Shown here: in pieces, positions 12,801-26,100 of the stretch | How the letters are laid out: each line of letters opens with the position of its first letter | How positions within the stretch are numbered: the first letter of the stretch is position 1 | Origin: Limanda limanda | Lineage: Eukaryota > Chordata > Actinopteri > Pleuronectiformes > Pleuronectidae | Direction: 5' to 3' | Assembly: GCF_963576545.1 (NCBI RefSeq) | Contig: NC_083639.1 | Location: 11,553,498 to 11,617,497, forward strand | DNA length: 64,000 nt | Translations under genes and position numbers: made by a program | Notes under the pieces: generated by a model | The model's database searches: none | Told to the model about the DNA's origin: nothing | The model's input: only the letters and a program-made list of their open reading frames with translations

Positions 12801-15800
12801 AGTGGCTCCAGGGTGAAATCCCAGGACAGATCATTCTTTCCTGTTGACACTGGGCTGGGCACTCCTGTTGAGACACGCTCAGGTGAACTAATGGCAGACA
12901 TGATGCGTCTCCCTTCCCTGCAGTGACAAAAGAACAACTAATCTCACTGGCCGGTTGCGCATTTTTGTCTGTGTAGGAGTGACTCAAAGTAACACTTTTT
13001 AATGACTGTTCTTTAATCAAATGTGTAGCGGTGCTTTGTCATGCTCCTGAGTTTGGTTTGGACACGGATACGTGTTGCAGTGTGAACGTGAGACTGAAAG
13101 AATGTGTTGTGAAAGGATATATCACAGCATTGTGCAAGAGATTCCCTGATCTTATATGCCTCAACTTGCAAGGTTAGCAAAGAAACTTCTATATCATCTC
13201 GAAACTGCCACAGTTTCGCTTGAAAAAATTGCAAAAGGGCATATCTTTAATCAAACAAATAAACTGAAAGGATTTTTTAGTGTTTTATTTTGATTGATTT
13301 GTAAGATTGTCTGTGTTGTTCAGGAGTTGACCGGGCAGCTGTCAGATGATTACCCTCTACTGCCTGGAGAGAAACGTCCAAAGATTCGCAGACGCATCGG
13401 AGCTACTTTTAAATTGGATGCTCAAAGCATCCCTCGGGGTTCAGAGGTACAATTAGCATTTAGAAACCACAGAATATCTGATTTTCCAACTATAAGTAAA
13501 GATGAAGAGCCACACTGTTTATCCTCCTGTCACAACCTCTTTCCAGAAGTCTGAGCTGATTTTAGTGGATGCTGAGTTGGCACTTCAGATGAAAATATAC
13601 GAGGCGGCGCGAAAGCTGTTCGACGAGGATCACCACAGTAAGGCTGTTAAAAAGAGCCGCTCACAGCAGTGCAAGAGAGAGGAGAAGAAACTTAAACAGC
13701 TCCAAGACACGTCCTTCCAGCTGCGGCTGAAGCACGGCCGATCATCGCCACTCCCTGCTTTCAATATTACACAACAAGGTGAGAAACGCCCGGCCAGACC
13801 TGAAGGTAGTTTGTGGTAAAATTCCTATTGTTTGTACAGAATTTTTTTTCACTTTATAATAAAATATCTGAATGTAGCAGCCCTTGACATTTAATGAAAT
13901 GTGTCATTTTATACTTTTCAAATGAATGAAAATGTTTTTTTTCTATGTTTGTTTTAAAGATTTGGGTGCATCCGATGACAGCTCCCTGTCTGACTCTGTG
14001 GTGCAAGATGAAGGTAAGATTTTCCCTGACTCAGTTTCTATCAGTGCAACATCAGATCAGTGTTTTACTGACGTTTTAAAGCTGGACAGTGTTTCTCACA
14101 TGACGAGTTGACCATGAAACATGTGGCAACATGAGCAGAGTCCAGCAAATGTGGATCTTTACCTCTCAGTGCTCAGTGTAGGTTCATACAGGCCCCTTGG
14201 AGATGCATAGATAGCAACACTTAGAAACGACACCATACACCGTATAATTATGTTGTTTTTTTTCTAGAAGTGACAAGCCAGTCATCACAGCCGTCTTCAG
14301 GATTCCCCTATCCAGCAGAGACGGATCCTCCCCAGCCTCCCACCGTGCCCTCACAGATTTGTGTGGTCGGCCCCTGCGCGTCTCCATCTTTGGATCAACA
14401 ATCCCAGCTGCTGCTGACACCAAATCAGTCTCCCCACCCGGGCTTCGACTCTTCGCTGAGTTTCAACTCGAGCCCAGTGTACGACGCTCCTCCCATCCAA
14501 CACTCCCCGTGGACAGAGTCCAGCCTGGACCAGCCCTTCCAGAAGAGCAGGAAGTCTCGCTCTTCCACCAAGACCAGGTAACACTGGCCATTTGTCGTGA
14601 CTCTTTTCCTGTTAGTCAGGTTTTTACCACTAAAGAAGCAAAGTGTAACCTATGGGACTTAGACAATACTTTGTCTGTGTGAAATGCATCTCATGGTGCT
14701 GCTAGTGGCATTAACTACAATGTAGACTTGTGTTGGTAAATGTGCAACACTGCCACCTGCTTTTGCACAGGTGCTACAACAGCCAGTGTGTAGAGCGCAG
14801 AACTATAAATCTTAATCATTTATAATTACACCTTCAAAAGGAATTGTAATTCAGTCTTTATTGTCCAGTAGTCGATTACAGTAATAAAAACTCTTAACTG
14901 GGACAGTAGCTATTCTTCTTTGACAGTGTAATAGATCAGTGTTGTGCACAACTGTGTACATAAACTAATGAGATAAGAATGCAACATGTCCTAGACAATT
15001 CCAAAATATATTATGGAATGATGTTACAATCTTTTTTATTTTATTTTTAAAATGTTGTCACTTGAATTTCCACCATTGATAGCTGTCATAAAAAAACAAT
15101 GTGTGGGTATTTTTTCAATTAAATCTTTTTGATATATGAAAACCCAATTTGAGAATAAAATTCTAATATATTTTTGTGCATCATTTTTTGTGTTCAATAG
15201 TCCAGCTAAGTCTGAGCTGCTGCCACCGTTGGAGGCTTGTTTAGCACATTCAGCTCTGCCGCTTCAACTCTCCCATCTGAAGCTGAGTCGCGCCCAGTCC
15301 AGCAGTGTGCCTTCCACACCAGAGATGCGTGTGCACAGACAACTCTCTCTCAGGTATCTGCACCTGCACATCACAGCCCAGTTCATGTAACTATGTGCAA
15401 ATTGATCATATACAGTATATAACTGCGGGACTGTTCCATTGCATAATATTTTTTAACCCAATTGGAGCTAAATTAAATTAGTTTGAATAATTGCTCAATG
15501 GAAAAAATAAAAAATATGGGTGTTGAAAAGACATTTTAAACTGTAAAATTACAGTGTGGACTAAAATGAGTTGTCGGCCCTTATGGAGAGTTCCATTTTA
15601 ACTGTGAGATGTACATACAGTATTTATAAGTTGTGCAGTTTCTTTTCTGAGTTGCCTTGTTGATATAGTTGCTATATAAAATTGTTTTGTTTTACACAGG
15701 TTGTCCAATGAACCTTCATTTGAAAAGGACCGTGGTCGCACCAGAGGACCAAGAAGGCGACTGACGGATTATGCAGTAACTTTTCCAGAGACTCCTCTCT

Positions 15801-17776
15801 CCGCAGTGGCCTACGGAAGCCATGCTAGCTCTGAGGATAGCAACTCCGAACACTCGTTTACCTCTTACAATAGCTCCCCGCATCAGGAGGTGCCCTGTGA
15901 TTTGCCCAAACACTACCAATCTGCATTCCCATGCTCCAGTGGGGCCGGCAGCTTTGGACCTCAATCTTTCTCACGCACTGCCTTTTACAATAATTCCAGG
16001 CACCAGCCCAGCCCTATTATTCATAAAAGCTATTACAACGAAATGGTTTACTCGCCTGATACAGACATGGCACGGAGCTATTACGCCCCACAGACTTCCA
16101 GTCCTTCCAACAGATATGAGGTTTGGTATAGCGACTCACCCCCTCAACCCCACCAGAGACAACAGAGGCCTTTACCTCCTGATATCAGACTCTCCCCATC
16201 CCCAGCTCAATGGGACCACCCACGTTACAGCCCCAGTGGTGTCCAACGACAAGTTGTGAATGAGCAGCTCAGTTCGTGGCATCGGCGCAGTACGCTGAAA
16301 TCCCCCAGGTCCCGTTCTCTCGACCGCCAGGGAGCGGTTAGAGTGAAAAACCTGCAGGTGCAGGAGTCGCCATGCTACCAAAGTCAAAGGTACCACGAAC
16401 AGGTAAGCACGTCAACCTCATCTGTATTTATGTTTCACAGTTTGTCACCAAAGATATCTAACGACTTATTAACCCTCAAATACAGACAAAATGGGGTTCA
16501 GCAATTGTAATAAGTAATTGTCTTATTAAAGTCAATACTTGAGTGCAGGAAATTATTTTCACGTATCCACAAACTTGAATAATTAAATTCTTCTGATCAC
16601 ATGTTAACCTGCTGCATAAAGTAAGTTTTAATGAACTGAATATAGTGAAGGAGTTTTTCTTTCATCTGAGGGTGGTATTAGACAATGCGTACACAGGTCA
16701 CTTTAACCTTAGTTCATTGTCTGTCTCTAGCTATCTGATAGAATTCAACAAGCCCAAGCATAGAGTGGCAACCAAGGTCACAGCACCCACCCTACGCATG
16801 TAGAATAGGCTGTGATAAGCTGAGCCTGCAGTTAGCCAAACCATGACTGTGTCTTAATGACTCAAGGTCAATTAGAAACACAAGCCTCCTCAAAGTAGGA
16901 CACTGTGGTTTAAGTAAAACATGGTTTGAAGTTTAGTTATTGGCAGCAGATAGAATATATGGATATAATGCCTGTATGGATAAGGAAGAATAACATTATT
17001 CGTAAGTGTACTAAGCTTGATGGTATCGCAGGTTTAAATACCAGAAAGAAATCTGTACTTTAAGTGTGAACTCTGCTCTCCTCGATGCATCAGGCTTCAA
17101 TAAATGCTTCTGCATCACATGTCATCTGAAAACTCTCCTGAAAGTTTTTTTATCACAGAGAAGACCAACTAACAGATTTCAATCATAAACATTACATGCG
17201 AATTATAGGTTGTTAAGAAATGAATGTTAGTAATTTAGGTTTCTTGATCTGTTAGATTATTTTTTGCTATTTTAAGTAGATGTGAGGACATTGATTTTAA
17301 ATACAGGGAAGAAGAAAAATTACCACATTTTTTCTTTATATTTAAAGTTTATATTTATCACATAGAAAACAACTTCATGTGCAGTGTGATCATCTGACTT
17401 AAAATTGACAAAGGCAGTGCTTTAAATGTTTGGGATATGATCAACTTCCTTCTGTCTCCATCAGTTTTTTAATACAAGTTTGTCTCCAAAACCTCATAGC
17501 GAAAATTCTGGATGCAGCAGAAATTTGTTTTTGTTTCTTTCTTTGAAAGAGATCAAAAAGACCATAATTTATATGACCATCTATATAAGCCTCAGATACA
17601 GTCATTACATTGAGATTGTTTGTTAATTGAGTTTGATTGCTTGATTTTGAAGTGATTATTCCTTTTTCTGTTCTGACTTTTAGGTGATCCAAAGACGGGC
17701 TCCCCAAAGAGGTGCAGATGGCACTCAAGGCCACTGGGTTGTCGATGATGGATCTCACTTCATAAGTCAAGTTTAA
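9846..17776 (+). CDS. inava: Innate immunity activator protein (INAVA, CUPID-domain)
   Basis: Nine coding exons: 9846-9900, 12128-12261, 13324-13446, 13547-13778, 13960-14013, 14268-14577, 15201-15353, 15700-16402, 17684-17776. All introns are GT...AG, phases match, product 618 aa (human about 663). INAVA (C1orf106) binds cytohesins through its N-terminal CUPID domain, stabilises epithelial junctions and promotes innate receptor signalling. Seen here: an N-terminus reading SDTDSGIILHSG as in human; a basic coiled segment and CUPID core (about residues 36-150) with LKKCILDLKKACIREAELTG and PGEKRPKIRRRIGATFKLD; the conserved ASDDSSLSDS patch (about 184-193); HSPWTESSLDQPF (about 280); basic S/R motifs including LDRQGA; and a C-terminus ending FISQV (human IISQV). 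FRMD4A/B and CCDC120 share the CUPID domain, but there is no FERM domain and both termini match INAVA. The long serine/proline-rich exon 8 is poorly conserved, as in other species. Confidence 0.93.
9901..12127 (+). other. inava: inava intron 1 (non-coding)
   Basis: Intron between the short N-terminal exon and the coiled-coil exon. AT-rich with several short accidental frames; I see no nested gene and no clear transposon boundary. Confidence 0.6.
12262..13323 (+). other. inava: inava intron 2 (non-coding)
   Basis: Non-coding. Frames on both strands (for example around 12705-12926) have no splice context and resemble nothing known. Confidence 0.6.
16403..16510 (+). other. inava: Possible intron-retention C-terminus of inava
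   Basis: Reading through the exon-8 donor (GTAAGC at 16403) stays open for 35 codons to a TAA at 16508-16510. Retention would replace the conserved VIQRR...FISQV tail by an unrelated one. The donor looks strong, so this is more likely a chance open frame. Confidence 0.2.
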
Positions 17777-19385
17777 ACTTGGCCGCTAAAGTGAACATGT
17801 TCACTTAAAGTCTGCAAATGGACCATTGCCCACTAAACCAAAGCAAAGTACAGACAAAATCCACTTGGATTAACTGTCAATGCTCATAAAGAATTATTTT
17901 TGTACATGAAACCTGACATCATCCCTTTTACCTGCCAGCATGGATTTGGGGTACGGGCTCCAAAGTTAATAAAAGCACCACTCTGATACACTCCTCTGAT
18001 CTGCAGCACAACTGTAAGGTGGGTGTTGTTTTTATCCACTCTCTTTACATTGTTGTGAAATAACAGTTGAAAGAAATTAAGTATTTAACTCTAAATGGTT
18101 GTTAATTTTCATAAATTGAAAAGCGGATAAATGTTCTTATTACTGAGGGATGTTTTGATTTTTGTGTGAAAGTCCAGAGTCAAGACTCACACAGTAAAGC
18201 AGCTGAATAATTAACAGAAGTCAGAGTTTGTGTCTTTATCAAATACAGGGTTTTGTTCAAATGTAAAACAGACAATGAAATCAAATTTATATTTTGCAGC
18301 GGACTAGTTGGAAAAAGCACAAACTCTAACACAGAAATAGATACTAAATCTGCTCTTTGTAGTTAGATCAAGAGAAATGTGAATTAACTTTTCATGTAGC
18401 CCATAGTTTAGGTTCATCTAAGATCAATTATTATTTCTTTGAAAATATAAAATGTGAAGAGGTCAGGTAAACTGCTCTTTACTTAACTTGATTAACACAC
18501 TGCCAAGTGTAGGTTGAGCTTCGTGCAGTTAGTTTGGGAATAAATTGCTCCTTTTGTCTTATGAAGGAAATAAATCCATTGAACAATCATTTAAATGAGC
18601 AGCTTATCCCCATTTAATAAGTACATGTTGTTTGTAATGTTACCTTGATTTAGTCACAATGTTAATGAACTTGAGCTGCTTAAATTGAATTCTTTGTGAG
18701 TCTCTTTTTAAAACTTGCACGTGTCTGTTGCTGTGCCGGTTAACTTGAATTTCTAACTGATTTAATCAACTAGTTGAAACTAGATATTAATCCACTCACC
18801 TGAGAAAGAAAGTAGCAAGTTAAGACAAAAGCAACGTCTTGATGCTTGGCAGCTAATAATGTGTCAAATATGAATTTAATGTCCTGAGCATTTACTGTAT
18901 ATTATTCAGTGTCTTATACATAATTTAAGACTGCAGCTCACTTAACACTAATATTTTCTCGTGGTACCAAATTAAACTTCAGGGTGAACAGTGCCACTAT
19001 GTTTCTATTTCCTCTTTACCAGGATCATTTAAGAATTAGAGATAATTATAATACATTGAACTCCAGCTAAACACTGACTGGTCTCGCTTGATGATCTATT
19101 TATGTGTTTATTTATTGTGATTTGCACCATTGGACTAATGGACAGTCAGACTTGAAATTTGACCAGAATTTGTAATATTTAGCAGCAGATAACACTGTGT
19201 CAAGTTATATATGAAAACAATTAATCACAATCATGTTACCGTGTGTGCTGTGTGCCTCTTTTTTATACTGTCTTTTTACTGTATTTATCAGTTAACAGTA
19301 GTTTCAGTGGATTTAATAATGTGTAATGTTGCTGTGAAAATACTTTTCCTGTGGAAGTAAATAAAGAGTTATCTTGTTCATAGTT
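17777..19385 (+). terminator. inava: inava 3'UTR with two poly(A) signals
   Basis: AATAAA hexamers occur at 17968-17973 (proximal) and 19360-19365 (distal, followed by a GT-rich stretch). No coding frame lies between, so short and long 3'UTR forms (about 0.2 and 1.6 kb) are possible. Transcript ends are inferred from the hexamers only. Confidence 0.5.
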
Positions 19386-19782
19386 TTATTTACTCTCATC
19401 ATGGGCTGTCTGAACTCTTTGATACTGGACATTTAGACATCTCAAAGTAGTAAAACGAATGAGAGCAAAGTCACAGCTCCTTCAGTTTCAGGTTCCCGGT
19501 GTTGGACATGGACATGTTCTGGACCTTTGAATGAACATTTAATTGAAGAAGTAGTTTTGTCGACATTTTTCTCAGGGAAGAGAGAGGTTGAGAAATGCCA
19601 ATCCCATGTTTTTCTCTGCTTTGTTGATCCCAGTGCACCAACATCTTCTCCATTTTGTGACTTTCACTGAATTATATCTCCAAGTTACCCACTGCATCAA
19701 AAGGGTAGCATGCGACATTTCCAGATATCATCATCACCAAAGTAAAAAATGTTGAATAAATACATCTAATAGTCTCACTTAT

Positions 19783-20690
19783 TAGGGCCCCAGCACCGAA
19801 CAGTGGGAGACAGTGTTTAAAATTGTAAGGCTTTTTTTTTTTGTTTTTTCCCAGGCAAATGAATTGGCTTTTTGAGGGCTTTAACATGCTCCAAATTGTT
19901 ACCAAAGTTAGAAGAATTTGAAAGTGGTGAAAATGTACATATTCTGGAGTAATTTTGCATTTTTACTTTGACGAACTTGTCCCAAGGCTTTCATCAGATC
20001 AACTTCAAATTGAGATGAGTGTCGTCTTAATAAGATGGAGATAAAAAATTACCTCAAAGATTGATTTTTCGCCACACGGTGTGACCGTGGCGTGGCATCA
20101 AGGTTTGATTACACGCCATCAAAACACAAGGTTCTGTATCTCCGACATACATGAACCATGAATCCTTTGATGCTGATAATGCAGGAGTGGAGTTGTTTCT
20201 TTGACGGCTCAGCATCAAAGGCTACAACCAAAAACAAAGGAAGCTGGACTTTAAACCTGTCTCATAGCTGTGTCAGCTGTTGAGAAGTCTGTGATATATG
20301 ATGTTGTGATATATGATGATGATGCTTTACTGGTGCCATATGCTTGGACCTATTGTATTTCCAAGGATTTGTATTTCCCTTTTGGGTCTTTTTCAGGGCC
20401 TAGGCATGCTCAAATTCTCACCAAAGCATGTGCTCGGCCCATTGTAATTATTATAACAATTATATTGTTTTGTTTTGAAAGAGTAAAAAAGAAAGAAAGA
20501 AGGTAAGAAAAATCGAATTCAGCATGTTGGGCACCATCCATTTTTATATTTATGAATTTTGTTTTTTCAGGAAAATTAATTGGCTTTTTGAGGGCTTTAA
20601 CATGCTCAAATCGTAACCAAACTTAGCAGAACATTAGAAAGTGCTGAAAATGTGCGTATTCTGGAGTAATTTGAATTCCAAAGGATTTCG
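19783..20690 (+). repeat. Unclassified teleost interspersed repeat, copies 1 and 2 (direct)
   Basis: Begins TAGGGCCCCAGCACCGAAC and contains GCAAATGAATTGGCTTTTTG, GGGCTTTAACATGCTC and GAAAATGTACATATTCTGGA. A second partial copy of the same block, in the same orientation, runs from about 20565 to 20690 (AATTGGCTTTTTGAGGG, TATTCTGGAGTAATTT). The interior also has CGGTGTGACCGTGGCGTGGC and ACACGCCATCAAAACACAAG. The same family reappears inverted at 54830-55092. I know such blocks from fish genomic sequence but cannot assign a class; no transposase or RT is encoded here. Confidence 0.7.
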
Positions 20691-20929
20691 TAGTAGTTCA
20701 CTATAGATTAAAAAAAAGCACAATTTTACATAACATGATGATATGAGTCGTAATCATCAAAAATAGTTTTATTACGTTTAATTTCAAAAGCATGTATTCA
20801 TTAATTTTTGACAATGTTGAAGGAAAAGCTTTTCAAATGCGTAAAATTGCCGTTAAAAAAAGGCAAATTTTAAAGAAAACAACACAAAGACATTTGAGGT
20901 GTTTTGCAGGCGTTGACGACTGCTTTTAT

Positions 20930-21200
20930 TCTGAAAAGAAGTAGGGGGATTAGGTTTGCGGAAGAGCTCACGACTTCCGGAAAGGATTGTGTTTCGCATG
21001 TAGATAAATAATTCACCTTCCTGGTCCGAACGCCACCTTGTCAGGTAACTCTTTTCCTCTCGTTGAAACGGTAGCAGCAGATGTCGGAACAGCGGGTTTT
21101 AAAACATCAGCGTTAGTTGTCGTCTTGGAGGAAATAAAATCCGTGTCGGTTCAGGTGAATTCACAGAAGATCGTCGCGGCTGCTCGGCGCTAGCTCCGAG
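20930..21200 (+). promoter_or_regulatory. adipor1: adipor1 promoter region and candidate non-coding first exon(s)
   Basis: CpG and GC content rise sharply here after AT-rich DNA. A palindromic ETS/GABP-type site ACTTCCGGAA lies at 20973-20982. Two good donors follow: CTTGTCAG then GTAACT (GT at 21045) and GCTCCGAG then GTAACG (GT at 21201), either of which could splice to the 5'UTR exon acceptor at 23061-23062. Which is used cannot be told from sequence alone. Confidence 0.55.
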
Positions 21201-23062
21201 GTAACGCTAGCACTGCCCCATGGACAGCTGACTCACAGACGGATTGTGTGTGTTGTTTGTGTGTCTGCTTCGTGTACATCCAGTTCCTATGTTGTGCAGT
21301 CGAACCTACACCGTGGATTTAGATTGTGTGTTGCGGATGTTTACGTGTATTTTCTCCGTGTTGCCCGCGACGCTGCGGACCGACACATCCGTGCGGCAGG
21401 GTTTTGTTTGTGTTGCTCCGGGTCGAGGGTCTGCTTTGTGCCAGGACTGTCTGCACGCAACGCTGCTAACTTCCGTCGAGCCGATGCGTTTTCAAGGAGA
21501 GCAGCAGCAGCTTCTCTCTTCTGTTGTGGTGATCGAGAGCCAACGATGAGATTCACCAGCCATTTTACATCAGGACCGCGTTTAAAGAGCACCGTCCACG
21601 TATCAAGGGTTCAGAGCCCTAAACTAATGGCTGTGTTGCGGGTTAATAAATCACTGAGCAATGCTTTTCAGAGTCACATCAGTTCTAAACGAGCTACTTT
21701 GAGCTGGCCAGGCGGTGAAATATCCCCCCCCCTGCAGGACACGTCCGTATTTTAGCTAAAAAATTCCAGTTGGAGAAACGTCCGATGTCCGGTGGAACCA
21801 CTCGCCATTGGGTCAACGGCTGCAGGACATCTGGACCCAAAAAGATGTATAGATTTATTATTTGATAGATAGTGATCCTTGAGGAAATCATTGATGTGCC
21901 ATACCGCTTACAGCTTACACCAGACAGACAAACAACTATACGAAGAAAAGGACATAATCCACCACTATGAGGAAACTCAACCAAATCAGAGACCAATTCA
22001 TGATACCATAGTAAAGTGCTGTCTTATCTCACACTGAGGGTTAATACTGGCAGGGGCAAATCGTGTATGAACCCAGTTTGTTTTCAAAGGATGGCACCAC
22101 ATACTGTCCGCCACATGGTAGCAGCTTAAAAACACAGTATAGTGGATGTTATGTCTACCAATACCCTCCTTTTCTCCACCGTGACTTATTTTGTGAACCT
22201 TTGTTAATGTTAATTGCTTAATGTGGTTTCATTTTTTAAACGACTTATTACAAATTGACAAATGCATTACCCTATATTAATGGTTTAGTAACATATGTTA
22301 CAGCTTATCAGAAAGTGAGAAACATGGTACCATGTAAGAGACGTCCAGTGTTATACTGGACGAGGACTCCAGCATACAAAGTTGTTGTTATTAATGATTT
22401 TAATCTGGTCTGAAAAGTGTTAATTAACAATGTATTAACAGTAATGAAGTCAATAACTACAGGTTATTAAGTCCATGTAAATAGCATCTGATGCAGATAG
22501 TGGTACCAGGAAATGCTAAGTTATTTAATGGCTGTTATTAATCTGTCAGTGATAAAGAAGTGATCTTCTGGACTTAGGTTAAGCAGCTCTCAGTACATTA
22601 TTTTCCCACCAACAAAATATAACATTGTGGGAGAGTTTAATGTTAAGAGAGTAAGGAATTAAGTTTGTTAATGTAAATTTGTTACTAAAAATTCAGTCAT
22701 TGTACTAGAATGGTATTCAGTAGAGTGCATACCTCTGCTCAGGTTCTGTCTCTCCCTTATAATAGAACAATTTAAAGGAAGTGGTCTGAAAGTCCAGTAT
22801 AGTTTACATCAATATCAATACAAAGAAAAGTATTAAATATAATGGAGGCTTTGCTCGTGACCTGGCACAAAACACAACAATAGCCTGATCTGCACGTAGA
22901 TTTATTTTGTTTGTTTATTGCAACAGTTTGTTTACTCACTGCATTTGTTTTCTTTCTAGGTTCATGTCTATATTTGCCGTTTTGTGCAGTGCAGAGTTTA
23001 TCGAGAGAAACTGAATACTAATGTCAAATTAATCAGTGAATTTGACTGTGCTTCTTGCTCAG
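21201..23062 (+). other. adipor1: adipor1 5'UTR intron
   Basis: The GC-rich first part (to about 21800) carries long accidental frames (169 aa at 21246-21755) without recognisable domains. Around 21850-21960 the text GATAGATAGTGATCCTTGAGG then AAATCATTG resembles the 3' tail of a common fish retroposon. The rest is AT-rich with nothing supported. Confidence 0.5.
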
Positions 23063-23131
23063 GAGGAAATTGAAGTATACCGTCTGAAGCCGAATACATA
23101 GATTGTGAGTGGATCATCTGGCAGTCTCCCT

Positions 23132-26100
23132 ATGGCCGCCCGAAACGGGTCTGCAAGTGATGCAGACTGCCGTATCTCTGAGGACTGCCATGTCCCAGAT
23201 GTGGAGCTGATGGAGCTGGGGCCACTGCTGGAGGAAGGAGGGGGGCGCCATGCAGCATCTAAAGGCGCCCACCAAGAGGTACGTAAAAGCAGCTGAATAA
23301 CACACCCAGAAACTTTTCTGCTCAGTAGCTTCAACTTTCTTTTGCGGTCTCTTTCGAAGGGAGCCGCGATGCTTGCTGATGAGGAAGAGGAGGAGGATGA
23401 TGAGGTGGAAGAGGTCATGACTTTACCTCTCCAGGCTCACCACGCCATGGAGAAGATGGAAGAGTTTGTACACAAGGTACCAATGTCTGTTAAACTGAAT
23501 ACATGTTGAATTTGTAACAGTATTGCTTTTGATTACAGCTCCCGTCCAGGTTTTACTTTCCCACAATGATAGTCAAGGTTTATACAGAAACTGGGACCTG
23601 GGATTGAGGTTGGTGTGAACAGGTCAACACATTGTTTCCAACCTGGGCTTTGGAGAAATTCAATACTTACAATTCTTAGCTGTAATGTAAAAACAACAAC
23701 AGTAGGTTTTCTTTAATAACATGGCTTTTTACTCTGTTATAAACCTACTGCGTCGTAGATATTGATAGTTAAGAAAAGAGATCCTATGTCCTTACACAAC
23801 TATGCCCACAGTCTTAGGTTGAAGCAGCATAAATATTGCAGCAGCCATATTAAACGAGCAGAAACTCAACCCTCTGCTCAGCTCGTAGGTTAACAGGTGT
23901 GCAGCTCTGTGGTTTAGCGGCGAGGTTAATGGACGTTCAGTTGCAGACTTGGATGAACAGCAACAATCAGGGATTAACCCTGAGTGCTTTGTGTAGTTTG
24001 AGTGAGTCATATGTGAGTTTAGCATGATATTATATTCCACATCAGAAACAGGATATATCAGAAGGGCGTATACCTCGACCAAAGCCCAACTGTCCCCTAA
24101 TGAAACCCAATTTATATTTTCTAAATCCAGATTTTTTGTTGGATCTGCACTAAATTGCAACAGTCTCCACGATGAAAATGTAACCTCCTTTGCAGAGATA
24201 ATAAATGTATAAGAACTGCCCGTAGCACAATATGCAATCTATATCTGTTTAACTTTCATCTTTGTAACAATTCTCAGGGGTTAACTTTTCTAAATTCGCA
24301 GTGACTTTGAATTTGCATGTGTTTTAGTGAAAAGCTGTTGTTGCTTTTCAGGTCTGGGAGGGGCGCTGGAGAGTCATCCCTTTCCATGTCCTGCCAGAGT
24401 GGCTGAAGGACAACGATTACCTCTTGCATGGACACCGACCCCCAATGCCCTCCTTCCGAGCCTGTTTTGGAAGTATCTTCAGAATTCACACTGAGACAGG
24501 AAACATCTGGACTCACCTGTTAGGTGAGAATAACAAGCTGCACCCAGTGTACATGGCTTTACTACATTACTGAGTGTAGCCTTTGAGCAGCATTTTTTTA
24601 TGTAGTTTACAACTAGACAGGTTGATTTGATCTAATTTGTATCTGGAAAAGTCTTGGACTCTTCTCTTGTTGACTGTCAGTGAACTCTATCTGTTTTCTC
24701 CCTCAGGGCTGATCTTATTCATTTGTCTGGGCACGTTAACCATGCTGCGGCCCAACATGTATTTTATGGCCCCGCTGCAAGAGAAAGTGGTGTTTGGGAT
24801 GTTCTTCTTGGGAGCTGTGCTCTGCCTCAGCTTCTCCTGGCTGTTTCATACCGTCTACTGCCACTCTGAGAAAGTGTCTCGCACCTTCTCCAAGTAAGTT
24901 AACTGTCACACTGTCTCAAAGGAAGCATTTGTATTCTCTTATTTTACTTCAACTGGGTTTTCATGTTATTCATCCCTAGTTGTCATGATATTGAACCTGC
25001 AGTTCAGTGTATAAGCCCAAAGTCATAATTCAAAGCTAAAGGGTTCATAGTTCAGTCAAAACTAATATGATGGTACAACAATCTGTCTCAGTGAATTTAA
25101 CTTATTTCAAGAATGTACAGTATCCTATTTCTAAATGAGGTGTTTTCTCATATCCCACATGTCATCCATCTGTTTCCATCTTTTTCCTTAAATGTACTAT
25201 ATTTTAGAAAGTGAGACATCCATGTCTTTTGAAAATATACTGCAAATCTAGGTGTTACTGTGAAAGTATGAAAACATTCAATCCACTCAGAAATGCACTC
25301 AGCCTGAATTCAGAAACTATGCCTGAGAATGAGCCCCGACCCCAGTGCATCACACCTGGACCTTCCTTCCTAAAAATGTTTTAACAACCCACCGCTGGGC
25401 TGTCCTTCTGATGCAAAGATTTCAGGAAGCAAATATATAATTATGTCATAACAAGGAGTTCCTACGTTTAGGGAAATTAGAGAGGACTGACTAAAGGTTT
25501 TATCTTTCTGCATTTTAGTCTGAATTAGATTGTCTTTTTAGCTCACCTGAGCACTGACTGACCAACAAGCATTTGCTTTTACCGGTGAGTCTATCAGTGG
25601 CAATAGTAGGCTTCCTTTAGTACCCTGTGGTTGGTCTGGCTGTGTGTGACCGTCAGTCAGCGTGAGTGAGAGAGGAGCTCAAAATAACTGTATTGAGATG
25701 ATTTTGGTAAGTTGGTACTTCCCAAATACATCTTCTTACAGATCTATCAAATTATTCACCAGAGAAGTGAAACATTTTCAGCCTGACTTTCAATTTCTTT
25801 AGAAAGTGTTTGTAGCTCCAATGTGTAACTGATGAAGTCGTAAACAAAAAGACATTGAAAAAAGAACATTCAGGTGAGAGAACACAGGCGTCTCTCCATC
25901 ACTCCTGTCTCTATGTTAAATGTACTTGAGTTGGAAACTCAACCCCGAGCTGCTCTTGAGTCTGACAGCGCTTTACACTGCAGCTCTGCTATTTGTGTTC
26001 AAGCATGAGTGAAGTGATTTATACTGATCTGTGGTTGAAGCTGCAACTTGTTTACTCAGTATCATCGAGTTCATTTGGGCTGAAAAATCATATATGATTG

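Noticed and set aside
19471..19653. 60-codon - strand frame with faint resemblance to a Tigger/pogo-type transposase helix-turn-helix segment
   Set aside because: The similarity (KMLVHW...SREKHGI...SQPLSSL) is short and subjective, and there is no catalytic domain or terminal repeat nearby. BLASTX against TIGD/pogo proteins would decide.
21246..21755. 169-codon frame in GC-rich DNA before adipor1
   Set aside because: Cys/Ser/Arg-rich composition typical of CpG-island noise, no domain, no splice context, and an overlapping frame of similar quality.
23059..23418. 119-codon frame antisense to adipor1 coding exons 1-2
   Set aside because: It is the complement of Glu/Asp-codon-rich coding sequence, which gives poly-Ser on the other strand, and it crosses an intron of the real gene.
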